Assembly (NCBI GenBank): GCA_030424595.1
Contig: JAUHWG010000025.1
Coordinates: forward strand, 62,001-126,000
Direction: 5' to 3'
Source of the DNA: Polyangia bacterium
GTDB lineage: Bacteria; Myxococcota_A; Polyangia; Nannocystales; Nannocystaceae
Length of the DNA stretch: 64,000 nucleotides
In this document: positions 54,859 through 62,982 of the stretch, in pieces
Layout of the letters: each line of letters opens with the position of its first letter
Numbering within the stretch: position 1 is the stretch's first letter
Translations under genes and position numbers: made by a program
The notes under the pieces: generated by a model
Seen by the model: only the letters and a program-made list of their open reading frames with translations
The model's database searches: none
Told to the model about the DNA's origin: nothing

Positions 54859-56814
54859 ATGCCCGCCTCGCGCCCCTACCTCGGCCACGGTGTCGGACTC
54901 CGCCGGCGACACTACGGTCGAGCGCTCCGCGGCGAGCTCGACGTCGACTGGGTCGAGGTGATCAGCGAGAATTTCTTCGGCGACGGGGGGCGTCCGCTTG
55001 CGGTGCTCGAGCGCGTTCGGGCGGACATGCCGGTCGTGCTCCACGGGGTCTCGCTCGGGATCGGCTCGCCCGAGCCGCCCTCGGCCGACTACCTTCGGCG
55101 GCTGCGCGAGCTCAGCGATCGGATCGAGCCGGCCTGGGTCTCGGATCACCTCTGCTGGGGCCACTTAGGCGGGCTCTACAGCCACGAGCTGCTGCCGCTG
55201 CCGCTCACGGAGGCCGCGCTGGACCGTGTCGTTCGCCACGTCGACGCGGTCCAGGAGGCGCTCGGCCGCCGGATCCTCCTGGAGAACGTGTCGAGCTACC
55301 TGACCTTTCGCACAGACTCGATCCCAGAGTGGGAATTCCTCGCGGAGGTCGCACGCCGGGCGGACTCTCGGATCCTCCTCGACCTCAACAACGTCCTGGT
55401 CTCCGCCCACAACCACGGCTTTGAGCCGGACGAGTATCTCCGCGCGATCCCAGCGGATCGGGTCTGGCAGTTTCACCTCGCCCGTCATAGCGATCGCGGA
55501 GCCTATCGCTTTGACGATCACTGCGGCTCCGTGATGCCCGAGGTCTGGGCGCTCTTCGAGGCCGCGCTGCGGCGCTACGGGCCGGTGTCTTCGCTCGTCG
55601 AGTGGGACGAGGGAGTGCCGCCGTGGGAGCTCCTGCGGGCGGAGCAGCGCGAGGCGAGCGCGCGAGCAGAGGCGATCTTTGGCCTGTCTCTCAGGATAGA
55701 TCCTGTCGCAGGACGGGTCGCAGAGCGGGTCGCAGCGCGGGCGGCAGAGCTGGGGGGAGAAGCAGGGGAGGCGCGGGGCGCAGCGCAGCTCGGCGAGAGG
55801 ATCGCAGAGCGGGCGGCGGAGCAGCTCGGCGAGCGAGCGCCGGGAGAGGGCACCCCCGTGGCCGGAGGCTCGATGGTCGCCCCCGCTCGCTCGCCCTCGT
55901 CGCCGCGGTCGACATGGTCGACATTGTCGACATTGTCAGAGGACACCAGCGCTCTGCCTTCGGAGCCAGGAGACGCGGACGATCGCTCGTTGACCGCCGC
56001 TCAGCGGGCGCTGTGGACGGCGATGACGACCCCAGGCGGCAGCGCAGCCGTCAGGCGCGACAGGCCTGAGCTCGCTCGCTCCCTGGCGGCGCTCATCGCC
56101 GAGACCGAGCGCTTCCCCCTCGGCGCTCGGATCGACGTCTACGCCCAGTCGTCGATCTGGCGGCTCCGCGGGGCGCTGGCAGAGATCTTCCCGACCCTGC
56201 TCTGGCTCCTCGGCGAGGAGGACTTTGACCGCCTCGCCGCGCGGGTGATCGCGGCGGCGCCCTCGGAGCATCCCGATCTCGGCCGCGTCGGGGCCGGCCT
56301 TCCGCCGGTGCTCAGGACGACGGCCTGGGCCGCGGAGGATCCCTGGATCGTCGACCTCGCCCGCTGTGAGCGGGCGATGGCCGAGCTGCTCGACGCTGCC
56401 GATCCGCCGGGCCCCGTGCTCACGCCCTCGGCCCTGGAGGAGCGCCCGCCGGAGGCGTGGCCTTCGCTGCGCCTCGCGCCGATACCGGCCCTGCGGGTGC
56501 TGGGTGGGGGGGTCGACCTAGGGCCTCTCTGGGCCTGCCGCGAGCGTGGTGAGCCGGCGAGCGAGGGCTGGGCCGCCGCTCGGGCGGCGCAAGCGAGCGG
56601 CGTGATCGCAGGATCCCTCCTTTGGCGCCGAGGTTTTGAGGTCTTTCGCCGGAGCGTCAGCGAGGCCGAGGCCGCGGTCCTCCAGGCGCTCTGCGAAGGC
56701 GCTCCGTTGGCGGGCGCGCTCGACGCAGCTCTCGCCGCGGAGCCCGAGCTCGAGCCGACGCGCGTGGTCGGCTGGGTCCTCCGCTGGCTCCGCGACGGGC
56801 TCTTTGCCGGGTGA
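54859..56814 (+). CDS. MNIO (DUF692) oxidase fused to DUF2063/BufC-like partner
   Basis: A 651-aa fusion. Residues 1-275 are a multinuclear non-heme iron oxidase: GVGLRRRHYGRAL, ISENFF (37-38), LHG (62), SDHLCW (96-97), LLENVSSY (142), LDLNNV (175), AHNHG (184-186), FHLARH (206), DDHCG (219-222) and EWDEG (248), which carry the expected Glu, His, Asp and Asn iron ligands. A repetitive Ala/Glu/Arg linker (about 275-375) leads to a DUF2063-like domain (378-651), with PLGARIDVYAQSSIWRLRGALAEIFPTLLWLLG. MNIOs modify cysteines in precursor peptides, and the DUF2063 part (BufC) recruits the precursor. Usually these are separate genes. The start at 54859 is used; it is followed by YHS and precursor genes. 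Confidence 0.88.
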   Translation: MPASRPYLGHGVGLRRRHYGRALRGELDVDWVEVISENFFGDGGRPLAVLERVRADMPVVLHGVSLGIGSPEPPSADYLRRLRELSDRIEPAWVSDHLCWGHLGGLYSHELLPLPLTEAALDRVVRHVDAVQEALGRRILLENVSSYLTFRTDSIPEWEFLAEVARRADSRILLDLNNVLVSAHNHGFEPDEYLRAIPADRVWQFHLARHSDRGAYRFDDHCGSVMPEVWALFEAALRRYGPVSSLVEWDEGVPPWELLRAEQREASARAEAIFGLSLRIDPVAGRVAERVAARAAELGGEAGEARGAAQLGERIAERAAEQLGERAPGEGTPVAGGSMVAPARSPSSPRSTWSTLSTLSEDTSALPSEPGDADDRSLTAAQRALWTAMTTPGGSAAVRRDRPELARSLAALIAETERFPLGARIDVYAQSSIWRLRGALAEIFPTLLWLLGEEDFDRLAARVIAAAPSEHPDLGRVGAGLPPVLRTTAWAAEDPWIVDLARCERAMAELLDAADPPGPVLTPSALEERPPEAWPSLRLAPIPALRVLGGGVDLGPLWACRERGEPASEGWAAARAAQASGVIAGSLLWRRGFEVFRRSVSEAEAAVLQALCEGAPLAGALDAALAAEPELEPTRVVGWVLRWLRDGLFAG

Positions 56815-56872
56815 TCCGGGGCGTCGGCAAATCCGTAGTAACGTCCGACCGACCGATTACGTGGAGACATGC

Positions 56873-57565
56873 ATGCCAAGGACGATCGTCTGGCTCGCCA
56901 CCGCAGCGCTCTTGCTCGGCGGATGCGGCCCAAAGCTCGCAGGGGGCGCTGAGACCGAGAAGGCGCTGGAACAGCGCCCGGCGCTCCCTGATTACAACCT
57001 TTCCCGGGAGAGTCTCGCGATCGAGGGGTACGACCCCGTCTCGTACTTCCCGGAGGGTGGCGGCGCCCCCAAGGCCGGAGATCCGACGATCTTTGCGACC
57101 TACGAGGGGGTCACCTATCGTTTCGTCACGGCGGAGAACCGCGACCGGTTCCTGGCCGCGCCGCGCCACTACGAGCCTGCCTACGGGGGCTGGTGCGCCT
57201 ACGCGATGGCCAAGGGGAACAAGATCAGCGTCGATCCGGAGGCCTACGTGATCCAGGACGACCGCCTGCTCCTCTTCTACCGGACGGCGCTCAACGACAC
57301 CCGCGACAAGTGGGCGGAGAAGCCCGATGACATGATCATCGACGCCGACATCAACTGGCGCAACTGGACCGGAGAGTGCCCCAACACCCGCCTGGCCGGG
57401 GATGCGCCGATGTCGTCGATCGACGGTCCGGGCGAGGCCGAGGAGGCCGGCGAGGCCGCGGAGCCCGGCGAGGCCGAGGAGGCCGGCGAGGCCGAGGAGG
57501 CCGGCGAGGCGGCAGAGGAGCCAGCGACGGACGAAGCGGCGTCCGAGGATGGAGCAGGGGAATGA
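56873..57565 (+). CDS. YHS-domain lipoprotein of the bufferin-like cassette
   Basis: A 230-aa lipoprotein (lipobox LLGGC, Cys18). Residues 50-140 form a YHS-like domain: GYDPVSYFPEGG, YRFVTAENRDRFLAAPRHYEPAYGGWCAYAMAKG and ISVDPEAYVIQDDRLLLFY. YHS domains are metal-related (Cu-transporting ATPases, for example). The tail (187-230) is an acidic repeat of the GEAEEAGEAEEAGEAAEEP kind, which might bind metal ions electrostatically. The gene lies 58 bp after the MNIO fusion and its TGA overlaps the precursor ATG (ATGA), so YHS and precursor are coupled. Its function in a bufferin pathway is inference. Confidence 0.82.
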   Translation: MPRTIVWLATAALLLGGCGPKLAGGAETEKALEQRPALPDYNLSRESLAIEGYDPVSYFPEGGGAPKAGDPTIFATYEGVTYRFVTAENRDRFLAAPRHYEPAYGGWCAYAMAKGNKISVDPEAYVIQDDRLLLFYRTALNDTRDKWAEKPDDMIIDADINWRNWTGECPNTRLAGDAPMSSIDGPGEAEEAGEAAEPGEAEEAGEAEEAGEAAEEPATDEAASEDGAGE

Positions 57566-57861
57566 AGTTCGACGGCAAGATGATGGCGACCTCGGTCGCG
57601 TCCCTCTTTCTCGCGGCCTGTAGCGGGTCGAAGACCCAACACGCGGACGTCTCCTGCCCCGATCTGCCGCAGCAGCGGGCCAGCAGCGGCGTGAAGTGCC
57701 TGGGCGTCAACACCTGCAAGGGCCTCTCCGAGTGTCTGACCAAGGGCCCTGGCGGCAAGGTCGATCACAACTGCGGCGGGCAGAACACCTGCTCCGGCAA
57801 GGGCTGGCTCACCGTCGAGAACGAGGCCGCCTGCAAGGAGCAGGGCGGCAAGCTGATGTGA
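57562..57861 (+). CDS. Bufferin-like (BufA2-type) Cys-rich precursor with lipobox
   Basis: A 99-aa protein with eight cysteines (20, 32, 46, 52, 58, 71, 77, 91). The core KCLGVNTCKGLSEC...NCGGQNTCSGKGWLTV...C resembles the BufA2 pattern C-x-G-x-N-x-C-K-G-x-S-x-C ... C-x-G-Q-N-x-C-x-G-x-G-(W/F). In known bufferins, an MNIO converts such cysteines to thiooxazoles that sequester copper. The signal ends in LFLAAC, so Cys20 should be lipidated, unlike soluble bufferins. Its start overlaps the YHS stop. The signal and adjacent MNIO make this a strong candidate, but the family fit is by pattern. Confidence 0.8.
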   Translation: MKFDGKMMATSVASLFLAACSGSKTQHADVSCPDLPQQRASSGVKCLGVNTCKGLSECLTKGPGGKVDHNCGGQNTCSGKGWLTVENEAACKEQGGKLM

Positions 57862-58118
57862 TCGCGGCCGGGTCTCGCGACCCGGCGCTTGCTCACAGCG
57901 ATGCGGCCTCCTCAGCCGCTGGCGGCCTGCCCCTGTCGAGGGCGCCCGGTTGACAGCGTTTACTGGGAGTCGTGAACGGGCCCGGTCCGCCGATCGAGCT
58001 CGACCGTCCGAGCCCCGATCGGCGGCCGCCGCGGGTCGTCTTGCGCAAAGAATGTCCCCACGCAGGAACGGTCGAATGGGAGACATCTGCGATAGCTGAG
58101 GCTACAATCCCCCGGCAA

Positions 58119-60305
58119 ATGTCGCGCTCCCACAAGGCGTCCGGTCCCATGACAGCAAACGATCCCATGGTTGGGGCGCTGGTCGGTGATCGCTACAGGA
58201 TCAACCGGTTGATCGGTCGCGGCGGCGTTGGTGTCGTCTATCTCGCGGACGACACCGAGAAGGGAGGCGAGGTCGTCATCAAGATCCTCGCCCCTAATTG
58301 GGTCGGCAACACCGAGATCCTCGCGCGGTTTGATCGGGAGGTGGAGCGCCTTAGTGGCCTCCAGCACCCAAACATCGTCGACCTCTACGACTTCGGCCAC
58401 CACGACGGCCGGGCGTACATGGTCATGGAGTACATCGAGGGCGAGCTCCTCAAGAGCTACATCAACCGCAAGAAGCGGCTGAGCCTCGAGGAGTTCGTGC
58501 CGATCGCGGGCCAGATCCTCAAGGGCATCGGCTATGCCCACTCGCGCGGGCTGATGCACCGCGATCTCAACCCGGCGAACATCATGCTCTGCGTCCGCGA
58601 GAGCGGGGCGAACTTCGTCAAGATCCTCGACTTCGGCCTGGCCAAGCTCAAGGAGGGCGAGGTCAAGGTCACCGAGCAGCACGACCTGGTCGGCACCGCC
58701 GGCTTCCTCGCGCCGGAGCAGATCAAGGGCGAGGACGTCGATCTCCGGGTCGACGTCTACGCGCTCGGGGTGATGTTCTACAACATGATCTCGGGGCGTA
58801 TGCCCTTCGAGGGCGAGCACAACGCGACGCTCCTCTACAAGCACGTCCACGAGCCGCCGCTGCCGCTCGGGGAGATTCTCCCGGTTCAGCACAGGATCCC
58901 GGTCCACCTGATCCGGCTGGTCCACGACTGCCTCGAGAAGAGCCCGGATCAACGCCCGGAGGACGCGAACGAGATGGTCGAAGACCTGATCGACTGCGTC
59001 CCGGCGGCGCTCTTTCGCCTGCCAAAGGCGGAGGAGAGCGACCTCCACCTGGCGGGCGTCGAGGCGAGCGGGGAGACGATGGTCGGCCTCGGGATCGAAG
59101 GCGCCGCAGCGCATCTGCCGGGGCCGCCGCCCGTCGGAAGCTGGCCGACGATCCAGGGCTCGCCGATGGGCGGAGGCAAGGGGCCGCCGAAGCCGATCCT
59201 GGTCCATGAACCAGATGAGGATGAGGAGGACGACCGCGCCGACGAGACGGTGACGGGCGAGGGGATCGCCGGTCCAGGCGCGACCGGGACGCTCGGGGAG
59301 ATCGATCCGGGCGACTCGTCGATGCCGACGCTCCGCGAGAGCACGACGGCGCTCCTCGACGCGGGGATCGAGGCCTCGACCTCAGCCCTGCCGTCACGGG
59401 CCTACGTTCCGCACCAGGCGGGCACCTCCGCGGTCACGGTCAGCGATCCGCCCAAGCGGGGACGCAGCGGCGTGATCCTCCTGGGGGCGAGCTTTGCGCT
59501 CCTCCTCGGCGCAGGGATCGCCTACATGTACCTCGGCGGCGACAAGACTCCGCAGCCCGAGGTCCAGACGATGGACGAGGCGACGGTCCGGACCTCGCTC
59601 GACAGAGCCGAGGCTGCGATCACGGAGGGGGACTTCCGCGCCGCGACACGGGAGCTCGACGCGACCAAGGCCTACATCAACGCCTATCCCGCAGAGCAGG
59701 CCCGCGCCGAGCGGATCCGGGAGCTCTTGATCGTCGGCCAGCTGATCTCGACCGCGCGCAAGCTCGAGGGCGAGGGCAACAGCGGCGCAGCGCTCGCGAC
59801 CTTCAAGGATGTCCTCGCCCGCGACCCCTCGAACGCCGAGGCTCGCGAGGCCCTGACCCGGCTCACGGCCGAGGACACCTCTGTGGAGTCCGCGGCCGGT
59901 GTGGGCTCGGTGATCATCACCTCGAACCCGACCGCGGATCTCTACATCGACGGCACCTCCTACGGAAAGACCCCCTACTCAGGGCAGCTCCCGGTCGGCA
60001 CCCACACGGTGCGGATGGAGGCTCGCCTCTACGAGACCTGGGAGTCCTCGATCGCGATCAAGGCTGACAAGAACGACCCCTTCCAGATCAGCATGCGGCG
60101 GGTGCGGAAGGGCGGGGCGGGGCGGCCGAAGGTCGAGGGCGAGAGCGGCGGCGCCGCGGCGAGCTCGGCAGGGGAGAGCGGTGATACTCCGCCGCTCGAC
60201 CCGACCGCGGGTGAGAAGCCAAAGGACGGCGACGACGGCGGGCTCTTCCTGCCGGACAAGAAAGACAAGGGTGGCGGGATCTTCCTGCCTGTCGGAGACA
60301 CGTGA
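58119..60305 (+). CDS. Atypical Ser/Thr protein kinase with TM helix and PEGA domain
   Basis: A 728-aa Hanks-type kinase: glycine loop GRGGVG (33-38), Lys55 (VVIKIL), HRDLN (147-151; the usual Lys of HRDLK is Asn151), Asn154 in PAN, DFG (171-173) and APE-like (APEQIKGE). After a long Pro/Glu-rich linker comes one membrane helix near 449-470 and a PEGA-like domain near 597-660 (SNPTADLYIDGTSYGKTPYSGQLPVG), with a TPR-like segment between. The start at 58119 is chosen, though 58149 or 58167 are possible. It overlaps the next gene by GTGA. The HRDLN change may lower activity or alter specificity. Confidence 0.9.
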   Translation: MSRSHKASGPMTANDPMVGALVGDRYRINRLIGRGGVGVVYLADDTEKGGEVVIKILAPNWVGNTEILARFDREVERLSGLQHPNIVDLYDFGHHDGRAYMVMEYIEGELLKSYINRKKRLSLEEFVPIAGQILKGIGYAHSRGLMHRDLNPANIMLCVRESGANFVKILDFGLAKLKEGEVKVTEQHDLVGTAGFLAPEQIKGEDVDLRVDVYALGVMFYNMISGRMPFEGEHNATLLYKHVHEPPLPLGEILPVQHRIPVHLIRLVHDCLEKSPDQRPEDANEMVEDLIDCVPAALFRLPKAEESDLHLAGVEASGETMVGLGIEGAAAHLPGPPPVGSWPTIQGSPMGGGKGPPKPILVHEPDEDEEDDRADETVTGEGIAGPGATGTLGEIDPGDSSMPTLRESTTALLDAGIEASTSALPSRAYVPHQAGTSAVTVSDPPKRGRSGVILLGASFALLLGAGIAYMYLGGDKTPQPEVQTMDEATVRTSLDRAEAAITEGDFRAATRELDATKAYINAYPAEQARAERIRELLIVGQLISTARKLEGEGNSGAALATFKDVLARDPSNAEAREALTRLTAEDTSVESAAGVGSVIITSNPTADLYIDGTSYGKTPYSGQLPVGTHTVRMEARLYETWESSIAIKADKNDPFQISMRRVRKGGAGRPKVEGESGGAAASSAGESGDTPPLDPTAGEKPKDGDDGGLFLPDKKDKGGGIFLPVGDT

Positions 60306-61216
60306 GCAGCCAAGCCCGATTCAACCCCACGATCATCCTCGCCGCGGTGACGCTCTGTGTCGCCTCGCTAACCCCTCAGGGTGTCCACGCCGCGCCCGCG
60401 GCTGCGGCGGTCGTCCCAGCGGATCGACCGCTCGTCGAGGACGGGGCGGGCGAGGCGGGCGAGGCCGGCGAGGCCGGCGAGGGCGGAGCGGAGAGCGCTG
60501 CCGAGACCCCCGAGGAGCTCCGTCAGCAGGCCCTAGAGCGCTTCCAGGCCGAGGACTACGCTGGCGCGGTCGAGTTCTTCAACCGCGCCTACGCGGTCGA
60601 TCCGAACCCGAACTACCTCTTCAACATCGGTCGGGTCTACGAAGAGGCCGGCAACCTAGAGGAGTCCGTCGCCTACTACGAGCGCTTCATCAAGGAGCCT
60701 GGGGTCGACCTCGACTCGCGTGGCACGGCGCTGGAGCGGCTTCAGATCCTCCGCGCAGTCCTGACTGAGACCAACAAGCGGGCGGAGCCGGAGCCGGAGC
60801 CCGAGCCCGAGCCCGAGCCCGAGCGCGTGCCTCCCCCCGAGCCCGATCCGGAGCCCGCGCCGAAGAAGGGCAGGGGCCTGCGGATCGCCGGCTACACGCT
60901 CCTCGGGGTCGGCGGCGCGGCCTTGATCGGCGGCGGGGTCTTCGGCGGGATGGCCCTCTCGAAGTCCAACGAGCTCGAGTTGACCGACAACTTCAGGCCG
61001 CGCCAGGATCTGATCAAGACCGGCCAGACCAACGCGACGATCGCCGACGTCCTGTTCATCTCCGGCGGAGTCTTGGCGGCGACCGGCCTGGCCCTCGTCA
61101 TCACCTCGCTGCGCGGGCGCAAGGCCGCGAAGGCCGACGTCCAGGCGCGGAGGCGCACCGTCGCCCCGGTCGTCGGCCGAGAGGTCGTCGGCGTCGCCCT
61201 CGGCGGTCGATTCTAA
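60302..61216 (+). CDS. TPR-containing membrane protein
   Basis: A 304-aa protein. A signal peptide (1-30) is followed by a GEAGEAGEAGEGG-rich linker, two TPR-like repeats at 75-150 (QALERFQAEDYAGAVEFFNRAYAVDPN, NYLFNIGRVYEEAGNLEESVAYYERFI) and an EPEPEPEPEP linker. Then come a basic segment and two membrane helices (GYTLLGVGGAALIGGGVFGGMAL, ADVLFISGGVLAATGLALVI). It starts at a GTG overlapping the kinase stop (GTGA) and is 15 bp before the binding-protein gene. It may assemble the kinase signalling complex, but that is inference. Confidence 0.8.
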   Translation: MSSQARFNPTIILAAVTLCVASLTPQGVHAAPAAAAVVPADRPLVEDGAGEAGEAGEAGEGGAESAAETPEELRQQALERFQAEDYAGAVEFFNRAYAVDPNPNYLFNIGRVYEEAGNLEESVAYYERFIKEPGVDLDSRGTALERLQILRAVLTETNKRAEPEPEPEPEPEPERVPPPEPDPEPAPKKGRGLRIAGYTLLGVGGAALIGGGVFGGMALSKSNELELTDNFRPRQDLIKTGQTNATIADVLFISGGVLAATGLALVITSLRGRKAAKADVQARRRTVAPVVGREVVGVALGGRF

Positions 61217-61231
61217 GGACTGGACGACACG

Positions 61232-62851
61232 ATGACCTATCCAAACCTCGCACGTCTCGTCACCCGCCTCGCCCCGGGCCTCATCGCCGCAGGGGCCGTA
61301 GCGGGGCTCTCGTGCTCGCTTATCGTCGACTTCCCGGAGTGCCGGACCCACGCGGACTGTGCGGGCGCGGACGAGCCGCTCGCCTGCTCCGCGGAGCAGA
61401 CCTGCGTCACCGCCGATGAGTTCCCGGCCTGCGACTCGCACCAAGTCTGCGCCGACGCGTTCGGCGATGACTTCCTCTGCGGGACCTCCTCGACCTGCAT
61501 CTCGGCCCTCACCGACGAGTGCACGAGCGTCGTCTGGCCGGAGGGGGTCAGCCGCGACAAGGTCGTCTTCATCGGCTCGCTGATCCCGGTCTCGCCGCCC
61601 TACGACGCGATCACGGTCCCGCTCCAGAACGCGGTCGAGCTCGCGATCGACGACTTCAACGACACGACGTTGCTCCCCGGCGGGCGCAAGGTCGCCTGGA
61701 TCGCCTGCGACGATCAGGGCCAGTCCGAGCTCGCCGTCACCGCGGCGAGGCACCTGGTCGAAGAGGTCGGCGCGCCGGCGATCATCGGCCCGACCTTCAG
61801 CGAAGAGGTGCTGCATGTCGCCGAAGAGGTGACGATCCCCGGCGGGACCCTCCTGATCTCGCCGACGGGCTCGAACAAGATGATCACCGACCTCGACGAC
61901 AAGGGCCTGGTCTGGCGGACCATCCCGAGCGACGTCTACCAGGCCTCGGCGCTCCGCGACAGGCTCCTCCTCGACCTCGATCCGAAGCCGGAGAACATCG
62001 TCATCCTGAGCAAGGACGACACCTACGGTAACGGACTCGCCGACGACATCGTCCCGGCGCTGCTCTCGGGCGCCAGCAAGGTGACGACCTATCGCTACGC
62101 CGACCCGACCTCCTTCGCGAGCGAGGAGGAGCTGCTCAGCGCCTACGGCAGCGCGATCGCGGGGGCGTTTCAGGAGAGCCCGGACGCCCTTGTCCTGATC
62201 GGAACCAGCGAGATCGCCCAGCTGATCGGCGCCTACGTGAAGACCTGGGGCGAGCTGACGCCGGGCCAGCCCCTGCCGCGCTTCATCCTCTCCCACGGCG
62301 CGGTGCCGGTGATGGAGGACGCGGTCAACCAGATCACCTCGGGTCCGCTGCGGGAGACCCTGATCCCGCTCGTCGAGGGGACCGCGCCGGTCATCCAGGA
62401 CACCGAGAACTTCGGCTTCTACAACATCCGCTACAAGATCCGCTTTGACGAGCAGGACGCGGTGACGAGCTCATCGCTCAGCTACGACGCGACGATGGTC
62501 GTGATGTTCGCGATGGCGACGGTCGGCGAGGCGGAGATCAGCGGCGCGGACATCTCCGCCGGGATCTCCAGGCTCGTCGACAAGGGCGGCACGGCGATCT
62601 CGTTCGGCTCCGATCTGAGCTTCATCAAGGCGACCGTCGACACCCTCGCGATCGGCGGAAACGTCGATCTCCGCGGTGTCAGCGGGGAGCTCGACTTCGA
62701 CCTCAGCACCGGCGAAGTGCGGACGAACATCGTCGGCTGGGACCTGACCAAGCGGGTCGGCACCGAGGACATCGCCTCGCTCACACCGGCGCGGGTCTAC
62801 GCCCTGGGGGAGCCGCCGTCGACCGACGGTGTCTGGACTCCGCTGCCCTAG
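61232..62851 (+). CDS. Periplasmic substrate-binding lipoprotein (LivJ-like)
   Basis: A 539-aa lipoprotein. The signal has VAGLSC (Cys28); an added Cys-rich segment (36-90, ECRTHADCAG...CSAEQTCVT, CDSHQVCADAF, CGTSSTC) precedes the receptor domain. That domain (about 105-520) is a type I periplasmic-binding fold with KVVFIGSLIPVSPPYDAITVPLQNAVELAIDDFND, TAARHLVEEVGAPAIIGP and ENIVILSKDDTYGNG. No permease or ATPase gene is in the window, so it may serve as a ligand-sensing partner of the kinase, not a transporter. It starts 15 bp after the TPR gene. Confidence 0.85.
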   Translation: MTYPNLARLVTRLAPGLIAAGAVAGLSCSLIVDFPECRTHADCAGADEPLACSAEQTCVTADEFPACDSHQVCADAFGDDFLCGTSSTCISALTDECTSVVWPEGVSRDKVVFIGSLIPVSPPYDAITVPLQNAVELAIDDFNDTTLLPGGRKVAWIACDDQGQSELAVTAARHLVEEVGAPAIIGPTFSEEVLHVAEEVTIPGGTLLISPTGSNKMITDLDDKGLVWRTIPSDVYQASALRDRLLLDLDPKPENIVILSKDDTYGNGLADDIVPALLSGASKVTTYRYADPTSFASEEELLSAYGSAIAGAFQESPDALVLIGTSEIAQLIGAYVKTWGELTPGQPLPRFILSHGAVPVMEDAVNQITSGPLRETLIPLVEGTAPVIQDTENFGFYNIRYKIRFDEQDAVTSSSLSYDATMVVMFAMATVGEAEISGADISAGISRLVDKGGTAISFGSDLSFIKATVDTLAIGGNVDLRGVSGELDFDLSTGEVRTNIVGWDLTKRVGTEDIASLTPARVYALGEPPSTDGVWTPLP

Positions 62852-62933
62852 CAGCGGAGCGGCGGCGGGCCAGAGCGGGCTCGCAGGTCCCGTCGTTCGT
62901 CGGCCTCTGCGGGGACGATGCTCGACATAGCGA

Positions 62934-62962
62934 GGCCCCTCTCCCGGTCGGGAAGAGGGGCC
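62934..62962. terminator. Bidirectional hairpin between convergent genes
   Basis: GGCCCCTCT (62934-62942) pairs perfectly with AGAGGGGCC (62954-62962), and the inner CCCG/CGGG extends it with one unpaired A. It is 83 bp after the binding-protein stop and 21 bp before the stop of the leftward DUF1552 gene. No strong T-run. Confidence 0.55.
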
Positions 62963-62982
62963 GATCGTGTCTCTACACGCCG

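Noticed and set aside
61232..62851. Complete ABC amino-acid importer.
   Set aside because: Only the binding lipoprotein is present; no permease or ATPase gene adjoins.
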